The notes under the pieces are model-generated. The model had not been told where the DNA came from and did not search any database. It was given only the letters and a program-made list of their open reading frames with translations. A stretch of 64,000 nucleotides of DNA from Aquimarina rhabdastrellae (GTDB lineage: Bacteria; Bacteroidota; Bacteroidia; Flavobacteriales; Flavobacteriaceae): positions 21,349-85,348 of the forward strand of contig CANDNT010000015.1 in assembly GCA_947387485.1 (NCBI GenBank). Direction: 5' to 3'. Positions 38,518 through 47,264 of this stretch are shown one piece after another (within the stretch, counting starts at the first letter, position 1; every line of letters starts with the position of its first letter). A program made the translations under genes and the position numbers.

Positions 38518-39000
38518 TTATTTAAGTTGTTGAAAATGTTGTAGTAATCGATGTTTAAAAGATTGTTGTTTTAAATTTTGATCAATGGTATCAAGATATT
38601 GGATAATGATTTTATCTTGATTAAGGATATCTAATAAAGATTGTTCACAACTTTCCCATACTTTTTCAAATAGGGGTAAATTAGTTACGGCTTTATCTGT
38701 AAGTTGTAAAAGTTGTTTACGTTGATCTTTAGGATCTTTGATAGAAAAGATATAGCCACGGCCAATCATTTTTTTTATAATCACAACAATGGTAGGATGT
38801 GCATAACCAGTATATTCAGCAATTTGAACCATGGTTATGGTTTTGTGTTGTTGTAATAGTTTAAAAATTAAATACCAATTGGGTTCAATATCCAAGTTTA
38901 GTTCACGATAACATTGACGAACTTCGTGACCTATTTTGTCACTAATGCGTTTAAACCTACTGTCAAGTGCTTTGTATCCTAGTTCTTTGATAACATCCAT
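38518..39000 (-). CDS. MarR-family transcriptional regulator
   Basis: A 160-residue winged-helix regulator. The helix-turn-helix is at residues ~55-85 (TMVQIAEYTGYAHPTIVVIIKKM) and the wing includes GRGYIFSIKDPKDQRKQLLQLT, the DxRxK-type signature of MarR proteins. N- and C-terminal helices form the dimer interface. The gene leads a two-gene operon with a secreted protein. A perfect 18-bp palindrome 50 bases upstream (39051-39068) is the obvious operator. The ligand is unknown. Confidence 0.88.
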   Translation of the reverse strand: MDVIKELGYKALDSRFKRISDKIGHEVRQCYRELNLDIEPNWYLIFKLLQQHKTITMVQIAEYTGYAHPTIVVIIKKMIGRGYIFSIKDPKDQRKQLLQLTDKAVTNLPLFEKVWESCEQSLLDILNQDKIIIQYLDTIDQNLKQQSFKHRLLQHFQQLK

Positions 39001-39050
39001 AATCTTAAAACTGTTTATATGATGTAAAAATAAAATAAAACACAGTTAAC

Positions 39051-39068
39051 TATATAGTCGACTATATA
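39051..39068. promoter_or_regulatory. Perfect 18-bp palindrome, probable MarR operator
   Basis: TATATAGTCGACTATATA lies 50 bases upstream of the marR-type start and 62 bases before the divergent DUF1800 gene, so one bound dimer could control both directions. Confidence 0.65.
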
Positions 39069-39130
39069 AATAAAAAGTTAAAATTCAATTAAACGAAATG
39101 TGTAACTTATAGTCTAATGAGTATAAACGT

Positions 39131-40531
39131 TTGATTATGAAATTAAAACATGTCTATCATTTATATAATAGAGCAGGATTTGGTATAGGGTACGAAGAGG
39201 CGCAAGAGCTAGAGAAACTTACCAAAAAAGAAGTTGTAGATAAGTTGTTTGAAGCCAGTAAGAAGATAGATTATCTAGATTTAGATATTAAAGAGTTAAA
39301 ACAAGAGATAAGGTTAATAGTACAAAATACTTCGGGAAAACGAGAAATAAGGAAGCAAGTAGCTTCAGTATTAAAAGAAAATAAAGGAAAGTTAAAAGAA
39401 TTAAATAAAGCATGGGTAGAACGATTGCAAACAACTGATGCTGTATTGAGAGAACGAATGACTTTATTTTGGGCAAACCATTTTGTATGTCATGATAAAA
39501 ACATCATCTATTTTAAACGGTATCAAGAAGTATTAAGAACGAATGCATTGGGGAATTTTAAGGATTTTGTAATTAGTATTTCTAAAGAACCATCTATGCA
39601 GAAGTATTTGAATTTAAGACAAAACAAAAAGTCGAGTCCTAATGAAAACTTTGCTAGAGAATTAATGGAGCTATTTACATTAGGGAGAGATCAATTATAT
39701 ACAGAAAAAGATATTAAAGAAGCAGCTAAGGCTTTTACAGGATGGAGTCATGATTTACAAGGGGATTTTAAATTACGAAATAGACAACACGATATAGGAG
39801 AAAAGATTTTTATTGGAAAAAAAGGAAATTGGGATGGAGAAGATATCATAGAGATGATCACAACACATAAAGAATGTGCACGATTTATCTGTAAAAAACT
39901 ATATACCTATTTTGTTAATGATAAGCCTAACGAAACTCATATAACAGAAATGATAGCAGTGTTTTATCCATCATATGATATAGAGAAAGTGATGAAACAT
40001 ATTTTTTTATCCTCATGGTTTTATCAAGATGAAAATATAGGAGTAAAGATAAAATCACCCATAGATGTTCTTGTAGGAATAGGGAGAACAATCCCTATAG
40101 CATATCAAAAACCCAAAGAGTTGATGTATCTACAAAAATTATTAGGACAAGTATTATTGTTTCCGCCTAATGTAGCAGGATGGAGTGGAGGGCAAGATTG
40201 GATTAATGCAAATACCTTGATGTTACGATTAAAACTTCCGGCATTATTACTTAATCAAGGTGTTATTGCGCTAGAAGAAAAAAGAGCTTTTGAAGATGAT
40301 TTTGAAAAGTTCAATAAAAAAAAGAATAGGAATAAGAGGTTGCATGTAGAGGCTAATTGGGAAGCATTTGAAAAAATTTATAGCAATAAGCATAGACAGT
40401 ATATACAAGAAATGTTACTACCTCAAAAGTTGTCGTCAGCAACTCAAAAACATATATCAAGCTTGACCACAACTGATTTGAAATCGTTTTGTATTCAATT
40501 AATGTCGATACCAGAATATCAAATGTGTTAA
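39131..40531 (+). CDS. DUF1800 domain protein
   Basis: A 466-residue protein of the DUF1800 family, usually found next to DUF1501 genes as here. Recognisable stretches are HLYNRAGFGIGYEEAQELE at the start, RLQTTDAVLRERMTLFWANHFVC near residue 97, NENFARELMELFTLGRD near 173, AKAFTGWSHD near 200 and PPNVAGWSGGQDWINANTL near 345. No signal peptide is obvious. The function of the pair is not established; they are thought to act at the cell surface or on extracellular polymers. The start is 62 bases from the MarR-type palindrome. Confidence 0.88.
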   Translation: MIMKLKHVYHLYNRAGFGIGYEEAQELEKLTKKEVVDKLFEASKKIDYLDLDIKELKQEIRLIVQNTSGKREIRKQVASVLKENKGKLKELNKAWVERLQTTDAVLRERMTLFWANHFVCHDKNIIYFKRYQEVLRTNALGNFKDFVISISKEPSMQKYLNLRQNKKSSPNENFARELMELFTLGRDQLYTEKDIKEAAKAFTGWSHDLQGDFKLRNRQHDIGEKIFIGKKGNWDGEDIIEMITTHKECARFICKKLYTYFVNDKPNETHITEMIAVFYPSYDIEKVMKHIFLSSWFYQDENIGVKIKSPIDVLVGIGRTIPIAYQKPKELMYLQKLLGQVLLFPPNVAGWSGGQDWINANTLMLRLKLPALLLNQGVIALEEKRAFEDDFEKFNKKKNRNKRLHVEANWEAFEKIYSNKHRQYIQEMLLPQKLSSATQKHISSLTTTDLKSFCIQLMSIPEYQMC

Positions 40532-40547
40532 CCTAAAAGAAGAAACT

Positions 40548-41741
40548 ATGAAACGTAGAGATTTTATAAAACAAACAACATTAATTAGTGGAAGTCTTTT
40601 GGTACCGCAATTTTTAACAGCATTACCTACTATAGTAGATAAAACAAATCACAAGCGATTAGTAATTATTCAATTATCAGGAGGTAATGATGGGTTAAAT
40701 ACAATAATTCCATATAGCAATGATATCTATTATAGAGAACGAAATGGTATAGCAATTAATGCAAATAATATGTATAAGCTTACAGACGAGGTAGGCTTAC
40801 ATCATAAGATGCCCACACATAAAGAATTGTATGATCAAGGGCAGCTTACTATAATTAACAATGTAGGATATCCTAATCCTAATCGATCACATTTTAGAGC
40901 TACAGATATATGGCATTCTGCTAGTGATGCAAAAGAATATGAAACAACAGGATGGATAGGAAGATGGATGCAAGAACAACAAAAAGCTAATACGGCAGCT
41001 ATTGAAATTGATGATTCTTTATCATTGCTATTAAAGGGGGAAACAACTAGTGGTTTGGCAGTTAGTAATGAAAAAGTGTTATATAGAACAGCTAGTGATC
41101 CATATTTTAAATCATTATTAAAGCAACATACAGCTACGCATTTAAGCGAACATAATTTGGGATATCTATATAAAACTATGGTAGAAGCTACTAGTTCTGC
41201 TCAATATATCCATGAAACAACTAAACTTAAACTAGCAAATACGTCAATAAGTTATCCCAAGACCATATTTGGAAAACAGTTGAGTACTATAGCGAGATTT
41301 ATCAATTCGGGTTTACATACTGAGGTGTATTATGCTTCATTAGGAGGATTTGATACTCATGCTAATCAAGTAGCTAGACAGCAACGCTTACTAAAAGTAT
41401 ATGATGAGGGAATAAAAACTTTTGTTAAAGATTTAAAACAACAAAATACCTTTAAAGATACCTTGATTATGGTATTTTCTGAATTTGGACGTAGAGTAAA
41501 ACAAAATGCAGCGAGAGGTACTGATCATGGAACAGCAAATCAAGTATATCTTATTGGAGATAATTTAAAGACGAAAGGGTTATATAATGCTATGCCAGAT
41601 TTAAGAAACCTAGATCATAATGGAGATTTAAAATATCAAATTGATTTTAGAAGTATTTATAAAAACGTATTAGAGGAATGGTTAAAAATGGATAGTCAAT
41701 TAGTCCTAAAAGGTGATTTTAAGGGATTAACACTAGTATAA
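40548..41741 (+). CDS. DUF1501 domain protein (Tat-exported, sulfatase-fold)
   Basis: A 397-residue protein of the DUF1501 family, distantly related to the alkaline phosphatase/sulfatase fold. The N-terminus is a twin-arginine-type signal (KRRDFIKQTTLISGSLLVP). Family motifs are LVIIQLSGGNDGLNTIIPY near residue 34, PNRSHFRATDIWHSA near 107, LGGFDTHANQ near 262 and FSEFGRRVKQNAARGTDHGTAN near 310, which holds the late metal-ligand-like His. It starts 16 bases after the DUF1800 gene, forming the classical pair. Substrate unknown. Confidence 0.9.
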   Translation: MKRRDFIKQTTLISGSLLVPQFLTALPTIVDKTNHKRLVIIQLSGGNDGLNTIIPYSNDIYYRERNGIAINANNMYKLTDEVGLHHKMPTHKELYDQGQLTIINNVGYPNPNRSHFRATDIWHSASDAKEYETTGWIGRWMQEQQKANTAAIEIDDSLSLLLKGETTSGLAVSNEKVLYRTASDPYFKSLLKQHTATHLSEHNLGYLYKTMVEATSSAQYIHETTKLKLANTSISYPKTIFGKQLSTIARFINSGLHTEVYYASLGGFDTHANQVARQQRLLKVYDEGIKTFVKDLKQQNTFKDTLIMVFSEFGRRVKQNAARGTDHGTANQVYLIGDNLKTKGLYNAMPDLRNLDHNGDLKYQIDFRSIYKNVLEEWLKMDSQLVLKGDFKGLTLV

Positions 41742-41841
41742 TCCAAAAAAGAAGAATAAACGAGTACAATATTGGGGGTTTTTACGCTATTGTAATTGCA
41801 CAATAATAATGAACTTTGAGAATGTCTAAAAAATCAAAGCC

Positions 41842-43092
41842 ATGAGTGTAATAGAAACAACATTAGCAAAAGAAACTATCGATTTCAGAACATCACAAGA
41901 TGCGATAGCATTTATCTCTCAACAAAGAGAACGTAATGAACATAACTTTATTGCTTTATTAGAAGAATCTTTACAAAAAGCAAAATCTATTGCAGAATCA
42001 ATTATGAATAAAGCACTATTTAGAGCTTTAGATTGGCCAGAAGATATTATTAGTTATATAAAGTATTTAAAAGCATTTTCAAGTTGGATTCCGCGTCAAA
42101 GTGGAGACGAAGCGTGGAAAGATCCTGAAACAGGACATAGTCAAGAAGTTTATGATAGATTATGTCATTTCTACTTTTTAATAGATCAAAAAGTAGGAAC
42201 TAATGATAATGTCATAGTACAAGAAATCCCTTGGTTTAGTCAATGGTTAGTAGGATATGCTAATTTATGGGGGAGTTTTTTAAATACAACAGAATCAATA
42301 ACAGAAGAATCATTAAACTCGTTTATTAAATATTCACCAGAATATAGAGTAGAAGACTCTATGATCGATGGTAAACCTAATAATCCTAGTGGATGGTTAA
42401 CGTTTAATCAATTTTTTGCAAGAGAGCTTAATCCAGGATTACGTCCTATTGCAGATCCTACAAGTAATCAAGTGGTAACGATGCCTGCAGACTGTACTTT
42501 TAGAAAAAAGTATGATATCAATGCAGACTCTGCTATAGAAGAAATTACGGTAAAACATACTCATAAGTTTGCAAATATTAAAGACTTATTAAAAGGAAGT
42601 CAATATGCAGATGCTTTTGCCAACGGAACATTTGTGCACTACTTTTTAGGGCCATATTCTTATCATCGCTTTCATACACCAGTAGCAGGTGTTGTAAAAG
42701 AAAGTTATGCAATACAAGGAAAAGTGTATCTAGAAGTTAATTTAGAGAATGGAGAAGGAGGAGCACAATTTGATGCACCAGATAATGCAGAAGGAGGATA
42801 TGAGTTTAATCAAGCACGTGGTGTATTAACCATAGATACTTCTAGTTCTCCTTATGGAGATATGGGAATTGTAGCTGTAATTCCTATCGGAATGTGTCAA
42901 GTTTCATCGGTAAATATGATAGCAACTCCAGATCGTGTTTTTCAAAAAGGAGATGAGTTTGGATATTTTCTTTTTGGAGGGTCAGATATTATAGTGTTAT
43001 TTCAAGAAGGGAAAGCACCAATAATAGATGAAACAACAGGATATCGTTATTACGGTACTTCAATGAGTGTGCCTGTTGATTGTCCGAAATAA
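41842..43092 (+). CDS. Phosphatidylserine decarboxylase-family protein (PsiD-like, soluble)
   Basis: A 416-residue protein in two parts: an N-terminal PSD-associated domain (~45-180, ALDWPEDIISYIKYLKAFSS, PWFSQWLVGYANLWGSFL) and the PSD catalytic domain (~200-400, GWLTFNQFFARELNPG, YSYHRFHTPVAG, GDEFGYFLFGGSD). PSD enzymes cut themselves at a Gly-Ser bond to make a pyruvoyl group; here FGGS (Ser381) stands where classical PSD has LGST. The absence of membrane segments and the domain order resemble the fungal tryptophan decarboxylase PsiD group, so the substrate may be a free amino acid rather than a lipid. Standalone gene with a strong terminator. Confidence 0.85.
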   Translation: MSVIETTLAKETIDFRTSQDAIAFISQQRERNEHNFIALLEESLQKAKSIAESIMNKALFRALDWPEDIISYIKYLKAFSSWIPRQSGDEAWKDPETGHSQEVYDRLCHFYFLIDQKVGTNDNVIVQEIPWFSQWLVGYANLWGSFLNTTESITEESLNSFIKYSPEYRVEDSMIDGKPNNPSGWLTFNQFFARELNPGLRPIADPTSNQVVTMPADCTFRKKYDINADSAIEEITVKHTHKFANIKDLLKGSQYADAFANGTFVHYFLGPYSYHRFHTPVAGVVKESYAIQGKVYLEVNLENGEGGAQFDAPDNAEGGYEFNQARGVLTIDTSSSPYGDMGIVAVIPIGMCQVSSVNMIATPDRVFQKGDEFGYFLFGGSDIIVLFQEGKAPIIDETTGYRYYGTSMSVPVDCPK

Positions 43093-43111
43093 TATAATAA
43101 GAAGCATAAAG

Positions 43112-43148
43112 AAAGCCTTGAATAGCATATCATTCAAGGCTTTTTATT
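43112..43148. terminator. Terminator between convergent genes
   Basis: AAAGCCTTGAAT and ATTCAAGGCTTT form a 12-bp perfect stem with an 8-nt loop and a T-run, between the decarboxylase gene and ssb. Confidence 0.85.
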
Positions 43149-43161
43149 TTTACTGCAAGAA

Positions 43162-43494
43162 TTATTTGCCAAGCATTAATAATTCGCTACAAATTACTTC
43201 GGTAACATATCGTTTTTCTCCTTCGGCAGTTTCATAAGCGCGATGTGTGAGTTTTCCCTCAATAGCGATCTCTTGTCCTTTAACAACATAATTCTCTATG
43301 ATTTCTGCTACTTTTCCCCAAGCGACAACATTGTGCCATTGTGTAGAGGTGATTTTTTCTCCTTGTGTATTTTTATAGGTGTCATTTGTAGCCAAAGAAA
43401 GCTTGGCTAGTTTACTTCCTGAAGGTAATGTTATAATTTCTGGATCCATTCCTAAGTTTCCTATTAACTGTACTTTGTTTCTAAGCGTGTTCAT
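43162..43494 (-). CDS. ssb: Single-stranded DNA-binding protein
   Basis: A 110-residue OB-fold protein: NKVQLIGNLGMDPEIITLPSG at the start, LAKLSLATNDTYKNTQGE, QWHNVVAWGKVAEIIENYV and GQEIAIEGKLTHRAYE. It consists of the DNA-binding domain only and lacks the Gly/Pro linker and acidic tip of the main replicative SSB, so it is probably a secondary SSB. A minus-strand promoter element CAAAACTA (43561-43568, that is TAGTTTTG) lies 67 bases upstream. Confidence 0.93.
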   Translation of the reverse strand: MNTLRNKVQLIGNLGMDPEIITLPSGSKLAKLSLATNDTYKNTQGEKITSTQWHNVVAWGKVAEIIENYVVKGQEIAIEGKLTHRAYETAEGEKRYVTEVICSELLMLGK

Positions 43495-43702
43495 AAATAT
43501 TAATTTTAAGGTTAAACAGTTAAAACTATTGATGAATAGTGTTATGAATCATCAACAAGGCAAAACTAAGAACGGTGTTTTATAATAAACGGTTAATAAA
43601 TATTTGTATCCATTTGTAAACGATTGTAGTCGTTTGTAAATGGATAAGAATGTTTTTTAAATTTAATATATTCGACAATCAGAGATTAAAAAATAACAAG
43701 AT

Positions 43703-44449
43703 ATGTTTTGGAAAAAGAAAATAAAACTTCCAATTACTTTAGAAGATAAAGAATGGATAGATGAAGATTTAAAATGGTTGAAAACTAATTTTGGAGAAGT
43801 TCATTTTAATGAGATTCGAACAATAACACCTACTAAAGATTTTTATAATATTGATTTTACAGGAAAAGAAGAAGATGCGCAAAGGGTATTAGAAAGAACA
43901 AAGGAATTAATGGCTATTAAAGATGTGGATATTAAGCTTGATTTTTTTTCTGATCAACCTGTTTATATGGATGATGGATCTATATTAAGTTCTCCTGCAG
44001 ATGTTTCGGGAGCTTGGTCTAGTGCAACAGGAATATATCAGAATAAAGATGGGGAAATCAAGATTAGTATTGAACGAGAAATGCTTAGAAAACCAATAGC
44101 ATTAATAGCAACTATAGCACATGAATTAGCACACCAAATTTTATTAGGAGAAAATAGAATAGAAGAAAATGATGAGTTTTTAACAGATTTGACGGCTATT
44201 GTATATGGATTTGGGATTTTTATAGGTAATTCAAGATTTAATTTTTCCTCATTTAGCACGAATAAAGGCAATGGATGGAGCATGAGTAATCAAGGCTATT
44301 TACCAGAGCAAATAATAGCATATGCAATTGCAAAATTGTCTATAGAAAGAAAAGAAGAAATCGAATATGTTGAATATTTTAATGAAACGATGAAAAAGTT
44401 TTTTTTACAGAGTATAACATATCTTGAACAAGAAGAACTTAAGAAGTAG
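43703..44449 (+). CDS. Putative zinc peptidase-like protein (HELAH motif)
   Basis: A 248-residue cytoplasmic protein I cannot assign to a named family. Residues ~137-150 read IATIAHELAHQILLG, an HExxH zinc motif in a helix, and ENDEFLTDLTAIVYGFG follows with acidic residues that could give a third ligand, as in gluzincin-like or M48-like folds. The N-terminal half is charged and contains a possible strand-helix domain (WLKTNFGEVHFNEIRTI). There is no signal peptide. Its last 11 bases overlap the end of the convergent DUF4230 gene. Confidence 0.72.
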   Translation: MFWKKKIKLPITLEDKEWIDEDLKWLKTNFGEVHFNEIRTITPTKDFYNIDFTGKEEDAQRVLERTKELMAIKDVDIKLDFFSDQPVYMDDGSILSSPADVSGAWSSATGIYQNKDGEIKISIEREMLRKPIALIATIAHELAHQILLGENRIEENDEFLTDLTAIVYGFGIFIGNSRFNFSSFSTNKGNGWSMSNQGYLPEQIIAYAIAKLSIERKEEIEYVEYFNETMKKFFLQSITYLEQEELKK

Positions 44450-45059
44450 TTAATAACTGTTCTATGTCGGTAGCTTTATAAATAGGAGTTTGTTTATAAA
44501 CCAATTTCCAATCCAAAGCATTAGTCAAAATAAAAAGCTTTTGCAGTTCGCTAATTAAGCGATTTTGCGCATTTACTTTTAGCGAAGATTTTTCAATCTT
44601 TAGACGTAATTGCTTTATAACTTCGGTATTAATTTTATTGTGATCTGTTGTAGTAAAAGGATTTAAATAATCTTGCTCTAAATCATGATAGGTAATATCG
44701 GGAGCAATAGTGATTTCGGCTTCAGGGATATCGGTGAGTATAATTGTTTTGGACTCTTGATCAACACGATATTGTATTTGATGAAGATCATAGGCAATCG
44801 TAGCTTTTGCATTTACAACAATTAACGCTTTCTTTTCTGCAGTAAAGAAATCCCAATAGAATTTTTTGGCATCTTTATAAGTGATAACATCAGAAAAATG
44901 TCCTTCGGTAACGATTAGTTTTCCTACATTTTCAATATGATCAAAAACCATTTCAGAAACCTTTAATTCAGTTTCTTGAGTATGTTTACTTTTTTGAAAA
45001 TACAAATACCCAAGAACAACAGTTGAGGTAATAAAAATTCCCAGAATAAAATTGCGCAT
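44439..45059 (-). CDS. DUF4230 domain protein
   Basis: A 206-residue protein with one N-terminal membrane helix (ILGIFITSTVVLGYLYFQ) and an exported or cytoplasmic-face body. LIVTEGHFSDVITYKD, AKATIAYDLHQIQYRVDQESKTIILTD and AEITIAPDITYHDLEQDYLNPFT are the typical DUF4230 features. The family is found in many Bacteroidota and Firmicutes, function unknown. It overlaps the convergent HELAH-protein gene by 11 bases at the 3' ends, so the two mRNAs would be complementary there. Confidence 0.85.
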   Translation of the reverse strand: MRNFILGIFITSTVVLGYLYFQKSKHTQETELKVSEMVFDHIENVGKLIVTEGHFSDVITYKDAKKFYWDFFTAEKKALIVVNAKATIAYDLHQIQYRVDQESKTIILTDIPEAEITIAPDITYHDLEQDYLNPFTTTDHNKINTEVIKQLRLKIEKSSLKVNAQNRLISELQKLFILTNALDWKLVYKQTPIYKATDIEQLLTTS

Positions 45060-45143
45060 ATATTAATGTTTAATGTAAAAATACATAAAAAAAAGAGTCC
45101 CTGTTTATAAAACAAAGACTCCTATATAAAAGAAATTATATGT

Positions 45144-45677
45144 TTACTTTGAGGTAGTAGGAGGGTATTTTTCAAGAATAGCAGTTACAATCTTGTTGAT
45201 ACGTTCTTGTTTATGTTCTATATTTTGTGTTAAAGCAGCTGTCCCCATACCTTGCCAAATCAATTCTTTTTTTGAGGCGTCAATCAAATCAATATATAGG
45301 GTTCCTTCTGTAGTACGAGAAACGGTATTAAAACCTGAATTCCAGAACCAAGGGTTCCATCCCCATCCATAACCAAAACCAAAGTTGTTTTGATACACGT
45401 TTACATTCTCCTTTGTTTTAGTAAAAATACTGATCAGCATATCTGGAGATTGAGACTTGGTAAAACCTTTGGCAACAAGATTAGCTTCAATAGATCTAAG
45501 AATACGTTTTTTATCAAGATCACTAACATCTGCTTTATCAATGCCAGGTTTATAAAAAGCAAAAGTTTTTAAATTAGAAAAGTTGGCTTCACGATCATAA
45601 TCAGCAGCAACACGAACACTTGAACACGAGGTCAAGAATAGAATAGCTACCAAGGAAAAAAGAGAAAGTATTTTCAT
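45144..45677 (-). CDS. DUF4136 domain lipoprotein
   Basis: A 177-residue lipoprotein with signal LVAILFLTSCSS. The DUF4136 body shows VAADYDREANFSNLKTFAF, KKRILRSIEANLVAKGFTKS, DMLISIFTKTKENVNVY and GTLYIDLIDASKKELIWQGMG. A Trp/Gly/Asn-rich loop (FGYGWGWNPWFWNSGF) sits in the middle, as in many members. Function unknown, probably at the outer membrane. It is monocistronic. Confidence 0.9.
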   Translation of the reverse strand: MKILSLFSLVAILFLTSCSSVRVAADYDREANFSNLKTFAFYKPGIDKADVSDLDKKRILRSIEANLVAKGFTKSQSPDMLISIFTKTKENVNVYQNNFGFGYGWGWNPWFWNSGFNTVSRTTEGTLYIDLIDASKKELIWQGMGTAALTQNIEHKQERINKIVTAILEKYPPTTSK

Positions 45678-45760
45678 AGCAGAGTATTTTAATTAGTTTA
45701 ACAATAGATAAAATAAACCACAATAATCATACCAGATAATCAGTGTGTTATTAGCTGTTT

Positions 45761-45928
45761 TTAGCGGTATTGGTTTGTCTTTTTATTATAACCATAAGGA
45801 CAATGCCTGCAACCACTTTCGCAACAATAACCTCTTTTAAGATGGTATTGCTCCGTAAAACAACGATACCCTTCTGGAGTTAGATAATAATCACCTTCTT
45901 CTGGTTTTATATTTTTGCGTGTGTTCAT
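45761..45928 (-). CDS. DUF5522-like small cysteine-rich protein
   Basis: A 55-residue protein. I chose the ATG at 45928 (MNTRKNIKPEEGDYYLTPEG) over the longer frame from 45976 because the conserved part starts here. The C-terminus CCESGCRHCPYGY holds four of the five cysteines in a probable metal site; the motif (CCxSGCRxCPYG) is seen in oxidoreductase-like/DUF5522 proteins. Function unknown. A possible minus-strand promoter element CAAAAATA sits at 45934-45941, so close that the mRNA would be nearly leaderless. The divergent gene starts 29 bases away. Confidence 0.8.
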   Translation of the reverse strand: MNTRKNIKPEEGDYYLTPEGYRCFTEQYHLKRGYCCESGCRHCPYGYNKKTNQYR

Positions 45929-45956
45929 ATCTACAAAAATAGTATCTTGCAAGCAT

Positions 45957-46283
45957 ATGCCAATAGTTGTTAGCAAATATTTAATCGGAAGAAAGTTTGT
46001 AGGGCTTGCTCTATGGCCTTTTATTATAGTAAAAAGCCATAGGTTAAAAGAAGATACTACTTTTGTTAATCACGAAGAAATTCATTTGACTCAGCAAAGA
46101 GAACTATTAGTACTCCCTTTTTATATTTGGTATGGTATAGAATATTTGATACGATTGATTCAGTATAGAGATGCAAATCGTGCCTATCGTAATATTTCGT
46201 TTGAAAGAGAAGCTTATTGTAATGAAGATGATCTTTTTTACTTGAAATATCGTAAAATGTGGAGTTTTCTAAGATATCTCTAA
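45957..46283 (+). CDS. Small protein with HEEIH motif
   Basis: A 108-residue protein; the ATG at 45957 was chosen because the frame from the TTG at 45915 would run into the divergent DUF5522 gene. Residues ~37-46 read VNHEEIHLTQQ, an HExxH zinc-type motif, following a hydrophobic stretch (LALWPFIIVKS) and followed by another (LLVLPFYIWYGIEYLIRLI), so the motif would sit by the membrane. The ending is basic and aromatic (FEREAYCNEDDLFYLKYRKMW). I know no function; similar short proteins are, as I recall, widespread in Flavobacteriaceae. Confidence 0.72.
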   Translation: MPIVVSKYLIGRKFVGLALWPFIIVKSHRLKEDTTFVNHEEIHLTQQRELLVLPFYIWYGIEYLIRLIQYRDANRAYRNISFEREAYCNEDDLFYLKYRKMWSFLRYL

Positions 46284-46321
46284 ACAATTGTTTGTAGCCC
46301 TTTGTATCCAAAAAAAGTACA

Positions 46322-47263
46322 ATGTCTTTTATTAATCCCGAAATAACTAAAATTCCTAATCAGGATATACAACATTCCATTCTTGAGTTAAATAACGTAA
46401 CATTATCTCTTAAAAGAGAAGATCAAATTCATACAGAAGTATCGGGAAATAAGTTTAGAAAACTCAAGTATAATATGATGGCTGCCCAAGATCAAATGAT
46501 CACTAAAGTACTTACCTTTGGTGGAGCATATAGTAATCATATAGCAGCTACTGCTGCAGCTGCAAAAGAGTTAGGATTACAAAGTATAGGTATAATTAGA
46601 GGAGATGAATTAGGAAAAGATATAAAGAAAACACTAGCACAAAATGAAACACTTCGATTTGCAGTAGAAAACGAGATGCAACTAAAGTTTGTTTCTAGAG
46701 AAGTTTATCGAAAAAAAACAGATGCAATTTTTTTGGAAAGTTTAAAACAAGAGTTTGGTGACTTTTACTTAGTTCCAGAAGGAGGAACAAATGATCTTGC
46801 TGTAAAAGGATGCGAAGAAATCTTGACTACAACTGATCAAGATTTTGACGTTATATGTACAGCGGTAGGGACAGGAGGAACTATCTCAGGAATCATTAAT
46901 AGTGCGGTAGAACACCAAAAAGTATTAGGTTTTCCAGCTTTAAAAGGTGATTTTTTAAAAGAAGAAATAGAGCATTATTCAAGCAAAACGAATTGGGAAC
47001 TTATTACGGCATATCATTTTGGAGGATATGGTAAAGTAAAATCAGAATTGATTGATTTTATAAATAGTTTTAAAAAAGAACAACAAATACAATTAGATCC
47101 AGTTTATACAGGTAAAATGATGTATGGACTTTTTGATATGATCAAGAACGGGTATTTTAGAAAAAATACTCGTATTTTAGCGATTCATACTGGTGGATTA
47201 CAGGGAATTGCCGGAATGAATCAAACTTTAATTAAAAAGAGATTACCCCTTATCGAAATTTAA
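46322..47263 (+). CDS. PLP-dependent ACC deaminase / D-cysteine desulfhydrase family protein
   Basis: A 313-residue fold-type II PLP enzyme. The Schiff-base Lys lies in EVSGNKFRKLKYN near residue 45, followed by VLTFGGAYSNHIAATAAAAKELG, and the phosphate-binding loop CTAVGTGGTISGI near 180. YLVPEGGTNDLAVKG and ILAIHTGGLQGIAGM are family landmarks. Members open 1-aminocyclopropane-1-carboxylate or desulfhydrate D-cysteine; which reaction applies is not decidable here. The next gene starts 1 base after its stop, so the two are co-transcribed. Confidence 0.9.
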   Translation: MSFINPEITKIPNQDIQHSILELNNVTLSLKREDQIHTEVSGNKFRKLKYNMMAAQDQMITKVLTFGGAYSNHIAATAAAAKELGLQSIGIIRGDELGKDIKKTLAQNETLRFAVENEMQLKFVSREVYRKKTDAIFLESLKQEFGDFYLVPEGGTNDLAVKGCEEILTTTDQDFDVICTAVGTGGTISGIINSAVEHQKVLGFPALKGDFLKEEIEHYSSKTNWELITAYHFGGYGKVKSELIDFINSFKKEQQIQLDPVYTGKMMYGLFDMIKNGYFRKNTRILAIHTGGLQGIAGMNQTLIKKRLPLIEI

Positions 47264-47264
47264 T

